Origin: Albimonas marina
GTDB lineage: Bacteria > Pseudomonadota > Alphaproteobacteria > Rhodobacterales > Rhodobacteraceae
DNA: 64,000 nucleotides
NCBI RefSeq assembly: GCF_029223255.1
Contig: NZ_JARHUC010000007.1
Span: forward strand, 186,001-250,000
Direction: 5' to 3'
Part shown: one piece after another, positions 51,798 through 60,520 of the stretch
Layout: the number at the start of each line of letters is the position of its first letter
How positions within the stretch are numbered: the stretch's first letter is position 1
Notes under the pieces: model-generated
What the model was told of the DNA's origin: nothing
The model's input: the letters and a program-made list of their open reading frames with translations, nothing else
The model's database searches: none
Position numbers and translations under genes: made by a program

Positions 51798-52700
51798 GTG
51801 ACCGCCTGCGTTCACGATCATTCGTCATGGCCCGCCGCCGACGCGCTGGGCGCGTGCCGCCTGCTGACCCCGCAGGTGACGCTCGCCGCGTTGTCGCTGG
51901 TGGTCGAGGGCCGGGTGCTGGATCTCGGCCAGGAGACGATGGCCGACGCGCCGCGCATCCCGCCGAACCAGACGCCCTACGTGATGTCGATGTCGGCCCG
52001 CTCCGCCTCGACCCTGCGGGCGCGCCGGGCGATGGGGGTGGAGAACGAGGTCGGCTCGAACCTCGAGCGGGTGGGCATGACCATGCACGTGGGCACCCAT
52101 ATCGACGCGCTGGGCCATTTCACCATCGGCGACCGCATGTTCGGCGGCCGCAGCGCCGAGGAGGTCGTGGCCGACCGCGGCCTGACCGAGCTGGGCGTCG
52201 AGCAGATCCCCCCCATCGTCACCCGCGCCCTGGTCCTCGACCTCGCCGGCCTCGACGGGGGCGAGTTCCTGGAAGCCGGCCGCCCGATCAAAGCGGCGGA
52301 CCTCGAGGCGTGGAGCGCGCGCGCCGGCCTCGCCCCCCGCGACGGCGACGCCGTGCTGATCCGCACCGGCTGGGGGCGCTTCTACATGACCGACAATCCC
52401 CGCTACGTGGCCGGCGAGCCCGGGATCGACCTCGGCGCCGCGCGCTGGCTGACCGAGCGCGGCGTGGTCGCCATCGGGGCCGACACCATGGCGGTCGAGG
52501 TCCTGCCGGGGACCGAGCATCCGCGCATCCTGATGCCCGTCCACCAGCACTGCCTGGTCGAGGCGGGCGTGCACCTGATCGAGAACATGGCGCTCGACGG
52601 GCTGGCGGCGGAGGGGGCGGGCGAGGTCTGCTTCATCGCCGCCGCGCCGAAGTTCACCGGCGCCACCGGCGCGCCCCTGCGCCCGCTGGCGCTGGTCTGA
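51798..52700 (+). CDS. Cyclase-family metal-dependent hydrolase
   Basis: A 300-residue member of the cyclase/kynurenine-formamidase-like family. The metal motif is H97-V-G-T-H101-I-D103-x3-H107 and a second conserved block lies in PVHQHCLVEAGVHLIENM near residue 252. Family members hydrolyse amides such as N-formylkynurenine or isatin. The start is GTG at 51798 after GGAAGGAG; the upstream frame is not conserved. It precedes the GMC oxidoreductase by about 90 bp and may share its transcript. A ring-opening amidase role fits the window. Confidence 0.88.
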   Translation: MTACVHDHSSWPAADALGACRLLTPQVTLAALSLVVEGRVLDLGQETMADAPRIPPNQTPYVMSMSARSASTLRARRAMGVENEVGSNLERVGMTMHVGTHIDALGHFTIGDRMFGGRSAEEVVADRGLTELGVEQIPPIVTRALVLDLAGLDGGEFLEAGRPIKAADLEAWSARAGLAPRDGDAVLIRTGWGRFYMTDNPRYVAGEPGIDLGAARWLTERGVVAIGADTMAVEVLPGTEHPRILMPVHQHCLVEAGVHLIENMALDGLAAEGAGEVCFIAAAPKFTGATGAPLRPLALV

Positions 52701-52759
52701 GACGTCGCCGCGCCCCCGCGTGCGCGACGCGCGGCCGCCGAACCGGAAGGAATCCCTCC

Positions 52760-52795
52760 ATGACCACCCTCCACCGCCCCGAGGCCCCGAGATGA
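52760..52795 (+). CDS. 11-residue leader ORF before the GMC gene
   Basis: MTTLHRPEAPR encoded with its own strong Shine-Dalgarno (GGAAGG, seven bases before ATG). Its TGA overlaps the GMC start codon as ATGA (52792-52795). The GMC gene has no Shine-Dalgarno of its own that competes, so the leader may drive its translation by coupling. The peptide itself shows no run of one amino acid, which argues against attenuation. Confidence 0.4.
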   Translation: MTTLHRPEAPR

Positions 52796-54300
52796 GCGAG
52801 CCGATCTGGGACGTCGTCGTCATCGGCAGCGGCTTCGGCGGCTCGATCACCGCGGCCCGCCTGACCGAGGCCGGCGCCCGCGTCCTGCTGCTGGAGCGGG
52901 GGCCCTGGTGGGACACGGTCCCGACCCGCTCGATGGGCATCAAGTCGCGCGCGCCGTTCCCGCGGGGCCTGGGCATGCTGCGCCGCGCCGTGCGCACGGT
53001 GAACGGCGACCGGGTGCCGACGGGCCGCCTGACCTTCAACAAGCGCGGGATGCTGGAGTTCTTCTGGTCGCCGGGGATGGAGGTGATCTGCTCCTCGGGC
53101 GTGGGCGGGGGCAGCCATGTCTACTCCGCCGTCCACCGCCGCCCGGCCGCGCCCGACTACTGGGACGGCCATGTCGAGGAGATCTCCGAGGAGAGCATGG
53201 CGCCCCACAACGCCGCCTTCCTCGCGCGCATCCAGTCGACCAAGCCCGGCGAGAACAACCGTCCCCCCGGCACCTCGCGCGAGCGCTTCCACAACCATCC
53301 CGGCGTCGAGCCGGTGATCCCCAAGGTCGAGGTGCGCACCGGCTTCCTGCTGCCGGAGGATCCGGCGAACCCGAAGAAGATCGTGGACGAGAACGGGGTG
53401 GAGCGGTGGGAATCGGACTACTGGTCCAACGACAACGGCTTCCTCGGCTCGCCCTCGGGCGCGAAGTCCTCGCTCGACATCCGCTATCTCGCGCCGGCGC
53501 TGAAGAAGGGGCTGGAGGTGCGCGACCTGGTCGAGGCGCGCACGATCCGCGCCACCGGCGAGGGCGACGCGCGCTACGCGGTCGTCGCGCGCGACCTGCG
53601 CACGGGCCGGACGCTGCGGCCGCGGGCGCGCACGGTGATCGTGGCGGCGGGGACGATGAACACCCTGCGCCTGCTGCTGACGAGCGTGGCGGCGGGCGAC
53701 CTGCCGCCGATCCCCGGCCTGGGGCGGCGCTTCTCGGGCAACGGCGACATGCGCGGGTTCTGGGACGTGAACGAGCCCGGCTCGGACCTCACCCTCGGCC
53801 TGCCCTCCAAGGGCGGGATCTGGCTGCGCGGGGCCGAGGAGCCGCGGGTGGCGATCGGGCTCAACAACCTGCCCAGCCTCGACCACTGGCCGATCCCGCG
53901 GAAATGGCGCGAGCGGCTCAAGCGCGGCTCCGTCGCCTCGGCGATGGGGGTGGACGCGGCCGACGGGGTGGTGCGGCTGGAGGGGGGGAAGCTGAAGATC
54001 GACTTCGACCCCTCGAACAGCCCGATCTACGCGCGCGTCTACGAGACGATGCAGCAGCTGGCGCGGGAGGCCGGGGGCACGATGCGGATGGGCAAGCGCC
54101 CCTCCAGCGTCCACCCGATGGGCGGCGCCTGCCTGGGCGCGCCCGAGGCGGGGGGCGTGGTGGACGCGGCCGGGCAGGTCCACGGCCTGCCGGGCCTGCA
54201 CGTCGCCGACGCCGCCGCCCTGCCGGCCCCCACCGCCGCGCCGCCCACCCAGTCCATCGCCGCCTGGGCCGAGAACGTGGCCGCCCGCCTGACCGCCTAG
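52792..54300 (+). CDS. GMC-type FAD oxidoreductase
   Basis: A 502-residue flavoprotein of the glucose-methanol-choline/cholesterol-oxidase-like group. The FAD-binding fold is at the N-terminus (VVVIGSGFGGSITAARLTEAGARVLLLERG, about 7-36), SSGVGGGSHVYSAVHRRP lies near 102, and GGACLGAPEAGGVVDAAGQVHGLPGLHVADAAALP near 443-478 is the family C-terminal motif. No signal peptide is seen. It likely oxidises an alcohol or sterol-like substrate. The start overlaps an 11-codon leader ORF. Confidence 0.9.
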   Translation: MSEPIWDVVVIGSGFGGSITAARLTEAGARVLLLERGPWWDTVPTRSMGIKSRAPFPRGLGMLRRAVRTVNGDRVPTGRLTFNKRGMLEFFWSPGMEVICSSGVGGGSHVYSAVHRRPAAPDYWDGHVEEISEESMAPHNAAFLARIQSTKPGENNRPPGTSRERFHNHPGVEPVIPKVEVRTGFLLPEDPANPKKIVDENGVERWESDYWSNDNGFLGSPSGAKSSLDIRYLAPALKKGLEVRDLVEARTIRATGEGDARYAVVARDLRTGRTLRPRARTVIVAAGTMNTLRLLLTSVAAGDLPPIPGLGRRFSGNGDMRGFWDVNEPGSDLTLGLPSKGGIWLRGAEEPRVAIGLNNLPSLDHWPIPRKWRERLKRGSVASAMGVDAADGVVRLEGGKLKIDFDPSNSPIYARVYETMQQLAREAGGTMRMGKRPSSVHPMGGACLGAPEAGGVVDAAGQVHGLPGLHVADAAALPAPTAAPPTQSIAAWAENVAARLTA

Positions 54301-54602
54301 CGGCGAGCCGCGGGCTTGTCGCGGGGGGCGGACACTTGCGTCTGCCGCCCGGGCGCCGCTTTCGCTCAAGGAGGGGGCGACCCGGGCTTGACCCGGGGCC
54401 TACGTCGCCCGTCTGCGGACGGTGCGGCGCGGCCCGACGCGACGACCGCCCGCGTCCGGCGCGGCGACGCTCCCTCCTGCGCCCGGGGTCGGGGGCAGGG
54501 AAGAGGCCCCGGCTCAGGGCCGGGGCGCCCGTGGGGCGGGCGAGGGCGCGGGATCCCTCGGGGCGCCGGCGCGGGACCCGAAGGCCCGCGGCGCGGCGCG
54601 CC
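54301..54602. other. 302-bp GC-rich gap with a motif copy and hairpin
   Basis: Between the convergent GMC and amidase genes. It contains the plus-oriented intergenic motif at 54384-54401 and an imperfect palindrome CCCCGGCTCAGGGCCGGGG near 54507 that could act as a terminator. No gene was found. Confidence 0.5.
54384..54401 (+). repeat. Intergenic 18-bp motif copy
   Basis: GGGCTTGACCCGGGGCCT, an exact match to the consensus, in the convergent gap between the GMC and amidase genes. Confidence 0.5.
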
Positions 54603-56081
54603 TCAGCCGGCGGTGGTCACGTGCACCGCGGGCTTCGCGCCGCCGTGCCAGTCGCCGCCCATCGACCGCTCCACCTGCGCCGCCAGCTGCAACAGCAGAC
54701 CGTCGTTCCCCTGCGCCGCCTGCAGGTGCATGCCCAGCGGCAGGCCGTTGGCGTGGCGCGCCATCGGGATCGACAGGCCCGGCGTCCCGCACAGGTTGTT
54801 CAGCGGCGTGTAGGCGAAGAAGCCCCACAGGTTCTGGAACCACGCCAGCGGCGAGGGCTCGTCGGTCGTGGTCAGGTACTCGGTCGTGCCGATCGGCGGC
54901 GTCTCGCGCGCGGTGATCGGGGTCAGGATCACGTCCCAGTCCAGGAAGAACTCCCCGAAGGCGCGGGAGGTGTCGTTGAACGCGTACTGCATGTCCGAGC
55001 GCTCGGTGAAGGAGGCGTCCTTGCCCTCCTCCCAGATGCGGATGTTCATCGGCTCGATCAGGTCCGCGGGGGGCTTCTCCAGGCCGCGGGCGCGGAGCAG
55101 GTTGTTCACCGTCTGCGCGAACTGGGTGATGTAGCAGGTGGTCTGCGCGGCGTAGGCCTTGTCGAAGTCCACCGTGGGCACGACGAATTCGACATGGTGG
55201 CCGAGGTCCGCGAAGACCTTCGCCACGCGCTCCAGCTCGGCGACGATGTGGGGGGAGGCGCTGTAGGGCCCCCACTCATGGCTCACCGCGATCTTCAGGG
55301 GCCTGGGGTCCTGCTCGATCATCTTCAGGAACGGGGTCTCGGGCGTCCAGTAGGGCATGTACTCGCCCGGCGCCCCGCCGCGACAGGCGTCCACGAAGGC
55401 GGCCGTGTCGCGCACCGTGCGGCTGAGGCAGCCCTGCGTGGACACCGGCGCCGCGTAGTCCGAGGCATAGGGCGCGACCGAGAAGGTCCCGCGGGAGCTT
55501 TTCAGCCCCACCAGCCCGCAGACGCCCGAGGGGATGCGGATCGAGCCGCCCCCGTCGGTGCCGTGCCCCATCGGGAACACCCCCGCCGCGACCGAGGCCG
55601 CGGTTCCCGCCGACGACCCGCAGGAGGTGAAGTCCGTGTTCCACGGGTTGCGGGTGACGTAGACGGCCGGGTTCTCGGCCGAGGAGCAGCAGCCGAACTC
55701 GGGCGTGGTGGTGCGCGCCATGATGTTCAGGCCCGCGCCCTTGATCTTCGTGGTCAGGAACGCGTCCGCGGTCGGCCGGTTGCCCTTCATGAAGAGCGAG
55801 CCCTGCTCCTGCAGGCGCCCCGCCACGGTGGGGCCGAGGTCCTTCATCGGGAAGGGGACGCCGGCGAAGACGCCGTCGAGGTTCGTGCCGCCCGAGGCCG
55901 CGTCGGCCACCGCGTCGTCGAAGCACTCGATCACCGCGCTGATCTGCGGGTTCACCCGGGCCGCGCCCTCGGCAGCCTGCGCGGCCAGCTCCTCGGGCTT
56001 CACCTCGCCGGCGCGCACCAGCTCCGCCAGTCCCAACCCGTCGCGCGCGGACCATTCGTCCCAGCTCAGCACCGTGCTCAC
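54603..56081 (-). CDS. Amidase (amidase signature family)
   Basis: A 492-residue serine amidase. The Ser-cisSer-Lys triad is K80 (VPFPMKDLG), S156 (SCGSSAGTAAS) and S180 (GTDGGGSIRIP). It hydrolyses a carboxamide or cyclic amide to acid and ammonia; no targeting signal is seen, so it is cytosolic. The GTG at 56081 has TGGAG upstream; the longer frame is noise. It has no same-strand neighbour, but amide hydrolysis matches the hydantoin, carbamoylase and cyclase genes of the window. Confidence 0.92.
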   Translation of the reverse strand: MSTVLSWDEWSARDGLGLAELVRAGEVKPEELAAQAAEGAARVNPQISAVIECFDDAVADAASGGTNLDGVFAGVPFPMKDLGPTVAGRLQEQGSLFMKGNRPTADAFLTTKIKGAGLNIMARTTTPEFGCCSSAENPAVYVTRNPWNTDFTSCGSSAGTAASVAAGVFPMGHGTDGGGSIRIPSGVCGLVGLKSSRGTFSVAPYASDYAAPVSTQGCLSRTVRDTAAFVDACRGGAPGEYMPYWTPETPFLKMIEQDPRPLKIAVSHEWGPYSASPHIVAELERVAKVFADLGHHVEFVVPTVDFDKAYAAQTTCYITQFAQTVNNLLRARGLEKPPADLIEPMNIRIWEEGKDASFTERSDMQYAFNDTSRAFGEFFLDWDVILTPITARETPPIGTTEYLTTTDEPSPLAWFQNLWGFFAYTPLNNLCGTPGLSIPMARHANGLPLGMHLQAAQGNDGLLLQLAAQVERSMGGDWHGGAKPAVHVTTAG

Positions 56082-56290
56082 GTCGTCTCCAGTCGTCGCT
56101 TGGAGGCGGCCGGGGCCCGGCCGCCGGTAGATTGAACCCGTCCGCATGATGCGGCGGCGCGGCGCGGGACGAAAGCCCGGTCCCCTGCGCTCAATTCGCC
56201 CGTATCGCGAGGGTTCCGCAGCGTCGCCCGCCGCGCGGAACGATGCTAGGCTTCCCCCTTGCGGGATGCGAGCGAAAGGGGGGGCGCGGG

Positions 56291-57931
56291 ATGCGCAGGT
56301 ACGATCTGGGAACCTACGGCCGGCCGGGCGCCTCGGCCGACGACGAGGCGCAGGCCTGGTTCGACCAGGGGTTGGTCTGGACCTACGCCTACAATCACGA
56401 GGAGGCGGTGGCCTGCTTCGGCGCCGCGCTCGACCGCGATCCGGGCTGCGCGCTGGCGCACTGGGGCGTCGCCTATGCGCTGGGCCCCAACTACAACAAG
56501 CCGTGGGAGGCGTTCGAGCCCGACGAGAAGCCCGACTGCCTCGCCCAGGCCCGCGCCGCGATCGAGGCGGGGCTCGCCTGCGCGAAGACGGACGTGGAGC
56601 GCGCGCTGCTGGGCGCGCTCGCCGCCCGCTACCCCGAGGATGCGGGGATCGAGAGCTTCGAGCCCTGGAACGACGCCTTCGCCGCGGCGATGCGCAAGGT
56701 CCACCAGGCGCATCCCACGGACCTGGACGTGACGGCGGTCTTCGCCGAGTCGATCATGAACCGCACGCCCTGGCAGCTGTGGGACCTCGGGACCGGCAAG
56801 CCCGCCGAGGGCGCCGACACCGCCGAGGCCATCGCCGTGCTCGACCGCGCGTTCGAGAGCCTGCCCGGCGCCTGGGCGCACCCGGGCCTTCTGCACATGT
56901 ACATCCACCTGATGGAGATGTCCCCGCACCCCGAGCGGGCGCTGCGCCACGGCGACGCGCTGGTGGGGCTGGTGCCCGACGCGGGCCACCTGGTGCACAT
57001 GGCGACCCATATCGACGTGCTGTGCGGCGACTACCTCAACGTGGTGGTCCGCAACCAGGCGGCGGTTGCGGTGGACCGCAAGTATCTGGCGCACCGGGGG
57101 GCCGAGAACTTCTATTCCGTCTACCGCTGCCACAATCATCATTTCGTGGTCTACGGCGCCCTGTTCCTGGGCCAGCCGGCGCCCGCGCTCGCGGCCGCCG
57201 ACGAGCTGATCGCCTCGCTGCCCGCCGCCACCCTGCGCCCCATGGCCGACTGGTTCGAGGGCTTCGTGCCGATGCGCCAGCACGTGCTGGTGCGCTTCGG
57301 CATGTGGGAGGAGATCCTGGCGCAGGAGCTGCCGGAGGACGCGGAGCTGTTCTGCGTCACCGCCGCGATGATGCGCTACGCCCGGACGCTGGCGCTCGCG
57401 AACCTCGGCCGGGCGGCGGAGGCGGAGGCCGAGCTCGCCGCCTTCCAGGCCGCCCGCGCCGCGGTGCCGGAGAGCCGGATGCTGTTCAACAACACCTGCC
57501 GGGACATCCTGGCCGTCGCCGACCGCATGGCCCATGGCGAGGTCGCCTATCACGCCGGGCGCCATGACGAGGCCTTCGCGTTGCTGCGCGAGGCCATCGC
57601 GCTCGACGACGGGCTGCCCTACGACGAGCCCTGGGGCTGGATGCAGCCGGTGCGCCACGCGCTGGGCGCGCTGCTGCTGGAGCAGGGCCGGACGGAGGAG
57701 GCCGAGGCCGTCTACCGCGCCGACCTCGGCATGGACCCGACCCTCGCCCGCGCCTGCCAGCACCGCGACAACCTGTGGAGCCTGCACGGGCTGGTGGAAT
57801 GCCTCGAGCGTCGGGGCGCCGACGGGACCGGCGAGGGCGTGCTGCTGCGCCACAAGCTGGAGCAGGCGGTGGCGCGCGCCTCGGTCCCCGTGCGCGCCTC
57901 CTGCTTCTGCCGGGGGCGCCGGGCGGCCTGA
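56291..57931 (+). CDS. Histidine-rich TPR protein of unknown function
   Basis: A 546-residue soluble protein with degenerate tetratricopeptide repeats (for example NHEEAVACFGAALDRDPGCALAHWGVAYALGPNYN at about 36-69, and HDEAFALLREAIALDD and RTEEAEAVYRADLGMDP near the end). Three histidine clusters stand out: HMYIH (202-206), HLVHMATH (233-240) and CHNHH (280-284). Two cysteines sit in the C-terminal SCFCRGRR. No signal peptide. The clusters could bind a metal, or be structural in a superhelix. The ATG at 56291 is used, with AAAGGGGGG upstream; one at 56243 is possible. No operon partner. Confidence 0.72.
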   Translation: MRRYDLGTYGRPGASADDEAQAWFDQGLVWTYAYNHEEAVACFGAALDRDPGCALAHWGVAYALGPNYNKPWEAFEPDEKPDCLAQARAAIEAGLACAKTDVERALLGALAARYPEDAGIESFEPWNDAFAAAMRKVHQAHPTDLDVTAVFAESIMNRTPWQLWDLGTGKPAEGADTAEAIAVLDRAFESLPGAWAHPGLLHMYIHLMEMSPHPERALRHGDALVGLVPDAGHLVHMATHIDVLCGDYLNVVVRNQAAVAVDRKYLAHRGAENFYSVYRCHNHHFVVYGALFLGQPAPALAAADELIASLPAATLRPMADWFEGFVPMRQHVLVRFGMWEEILAQELPEDAELFCVTAAMMRYARTLALANLGRAAEAEAELAAFQAARAAVPESRMLFNNTCRDILAVADRMAHGEVAYHAGRHDEAFALLREAIALDDGLPYDEPWGWMQPVRHALGALLLEQGRTEEAEAVYRADLGMDPTLARACQHRDNLWSLHGLVECLERRGADGTGEGVLLRHKLEQAVARASVPVRASCFCRGRRAA

Positions 57932-57950
57932 GCCTTCGGCTGCAGACGAC

Positions 57951-57974
57951 GAGGGCGGCCGACGGGCCGCCCTC
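57951..57974. terminator. Hairpin in the convergent gap
   Basis: A perfect 10-bp stem GAGGGCGGCC/GGCCGCCCTC with a GACG loop lies between the convergent TPR and giant-protein genes. No T-run follows on either strand, so its strength as a terminator is uncertain. Confidence 0.45.
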
Positions 57975-58030
57975 GGGGTCGCTGTTCGCGAATGAACCGG
58001 GCAGGGCGGCGTCGCGCCCCCCGCCTCAAA

Positions 58031-60520
58031 TCACAGCCAGGCCGTGCCGGTGAGCACCGCCTCGTCGGCGATGGCGAACAGCGAGGCGGGGTCCGTGGTG
58101 TGGCCGGTCTCGGCGTCGGCCGAGGTCTCCTCCATCACCCGCAGGTCGACGCCCTCCGCGCTCAGGCCCCGGCTGCGCAGGCTGGAGGGGTCGATCCCGT
58201 CCATCCCGGCCAGCGCGGCCAGCATCACCGGCGCCGAGGCGAAGTCCGAGGCGAAGGCGAAGGTCTGGAAGGCGTGGGTCAGCGTGTCGGGCAGGCTCGT
58301 CGCCTCGAAGGCGAAGCCGTCCCAGTCGCCCGCGCCCTCCTCGAACGCCATCCAGCCCAGCGTCTCGACGCCGTGGGTCCCGCCGTTGGTCGCCTCCTCC
58401 TCCTGCATGTTCATCTCGAAGCCGGAGGAGGTGGCGCGGGTCTGGCGGGTGGTGACCCAGGCGGGGTCGGCGTCGGTCTGCACCTGGCTGAACACCACCG
58501 GCGCATCGTCGAAGGCCTTGCCGAAGGTCACGCTCTCGGTGCCCGCGCTGCTGAGCACGTCGCTGTCGTAGGTCCCGACCTGCACGCGCGTTCCGTCCGA
58601 CAGCCGCCAGGCGCCGGCCTCGATCACCATCCAGCCGACCTGTTCGAACCCGTGGCGCCCATCCTCGTTCGACGGCTCCTGAAGGCGGGCGGTGAAGCCG
58701 GTCGCGTCAACGTCCGAGATCCGCACCACCACCGGGGCGGGGCCGTTCTGGGTGGGGGCCAGCGCGAACACCACCGGGTCGATGAAGGCCTGGTCGAAGT
58801 CGATCCGCTGCTCGTTGACGTTGAGCGAGGCCCGGCCGACCTGCGCGATCGTGGGGATCGCGGCCGCGCCCCCCAGCCGCCCGTCGCCCTCGAGCGCGAG
58901 GTAGTCGACCGTGTCGGGGGCGCGCGCCGTCTCGGCGTCCTTCGAGACGTCCTCCTGCGCGAAGACCGTGAAGCCGAACGCGTCGACCGCGGTCGCCCGC
59001 GCCTCGGCCGGATCGCGGCCCGTGTAGCTCGACAGGTCCGCGAGCAGGGTGGGCGCGTCGTCGAAGCCGGTGTTGAAGAGCCCGGCCGCCGGCGTCTCCC
59101 GCACGCCGCTCAGCCGGCCCGCGTCGAAGACGTCGCCGCCCGCCGCGCCCGGCCCGAACTCGAAGGCGAGCCAGCCCAGGGTCTCGGCCCCGTGGGGCGT
59201 GCCCAGGTTGATCTCGTCCTCCTGGATCATCAGCTGGAACCCGTCGGCGTCGGCGCCCTGCTGGCGGGTCGTCGCCCAGTCGGGATCGACGTTGGTCTGC
59301 ACGTGGCTGAGGATCGTCGGCGTCTGGGAGAACAGCGGCGCCGAGAAGTCGACCTGCGCCGGGCCGCCCAGCGCGAGGCCCGCGCTGGAGATCTCGCCCG
59401 CCTCCAGGATCGTGCCGTCGGCGAGCCGCCAGGCGCCTTCCTCGACCGCGATCCAGCTCACCGTCTCGAAGCCGTGCGCGCCGTCCTCGCCCGCGGGCTC
59501 CTGCAGCTTCATGCGGAAGCCGTCCGCGCCCACCTCGTCGATGCGCACGGTCACCGGGGCGGGGCCGTCGCGCGAGTTCACCGTGGCGATGACGACCGCG
59601 TTCTCGAAGGCGGCGTCGAAGTCGACCTGCACCCAGTTCGCGTTGACCCGCGTGGTCCCGTATTCGGCGACCGTGGGCAGGGGGACGTCGCCGGTCAGCG
59701 TGCCGGAGCCGCCGATGGCGAACCAGTCGATCGTCTCGGTCCCGTGGTCGGTCTCGGCGTCCTTGGTGGTGTCCTCCTGCACGCGGGAGACGAGGCCGTC
59801 GCCGTCCAGCTCCACCACCCGGGCCGTGGCGGGATCGGCGCCGTCGAAGCTGCCGATGCTGGTCAGGATCTCGGGCGCCGCGCCGAAGCCGGTCGGGAAT
59901 ATCTGGCCGAAGGGCGAATGGGTGACCACGTCGGCGGTCGAGCCGGCGGCGAACTGCAGGCCGTCCCAGCGTCCCGCGCCGGGATCGATGGCGAACCAGC
60001 CGAGGGTCTCGCGCGCGTGGCCCGAATCGTTGAGGAGCTCCTCCTCCTGCATCGTCACCTGGAAGCCCGCGGCGTCGGCCCCGCGCTGGCGGGCCACCAC
60101 GTAGTCGCCGCCGTTGAAGGTCTGCACCTGGGTCTGGATGGCGGGCGCCTCGCCGAACTGGCCGGCGGTGAAGCCGACCTGCTCGAACCCGGAGGGGCTG
60201 AGCTTGCCGCTCTGCAAGGTCCCCGCCGACAGGCGCGTGCCGTCGGCGAGCTCCCAGTCGCCGGCCTCGATCACCATGTAGTGGACCTGCTCGTAGCCGT
60301 GGACGCCGTCGTCGGCGTTGGGCTCCTGCAGCATCAGGGTGAAGCGGTCGCCGCTCACGTCCGACAGGCGCACGGTCGCCACGTCGGGGTCGTTGGAGGA
60401 GGCGATCTTGGCGATCACCACCGGGTTCTCGAAGCTGTGGTCGAGCACGATGGTGCGGGGCGTCTCGTTCAGCAGCAGGTGGCCGACCTCGGCGATGGTC
60501 CGTCCGCCCGTCGCCACGGG
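58031..60520 (-). repeat. Threefold A-B-C module array in the giant protein
   Basis: Three supermodules of about 275 residues (825 nt) begin near 60520 (TIAEVGHLLLN), 59685 (TVAEYGTTRVN) and 58860 (TIAQVGRASLN). Each has module A (ends QEP...HGFEQVGWMVIE), module B (F...AP...VQT...TTRQ...GF...QEEE...HG.ETLGW.AF) and module C (APEILTS...QED..KDAETDHGTETIDWFAI). The shared core resembles H-type lectin domains. Confidence 0.75.

Noticed and set aside
52908-56135. Plus-strand frame of 1,075 codons crossing GMC and amidase genes
   Set aside because: Runs in the wrong frame through one gene and antisense to another; composition is GC noise.
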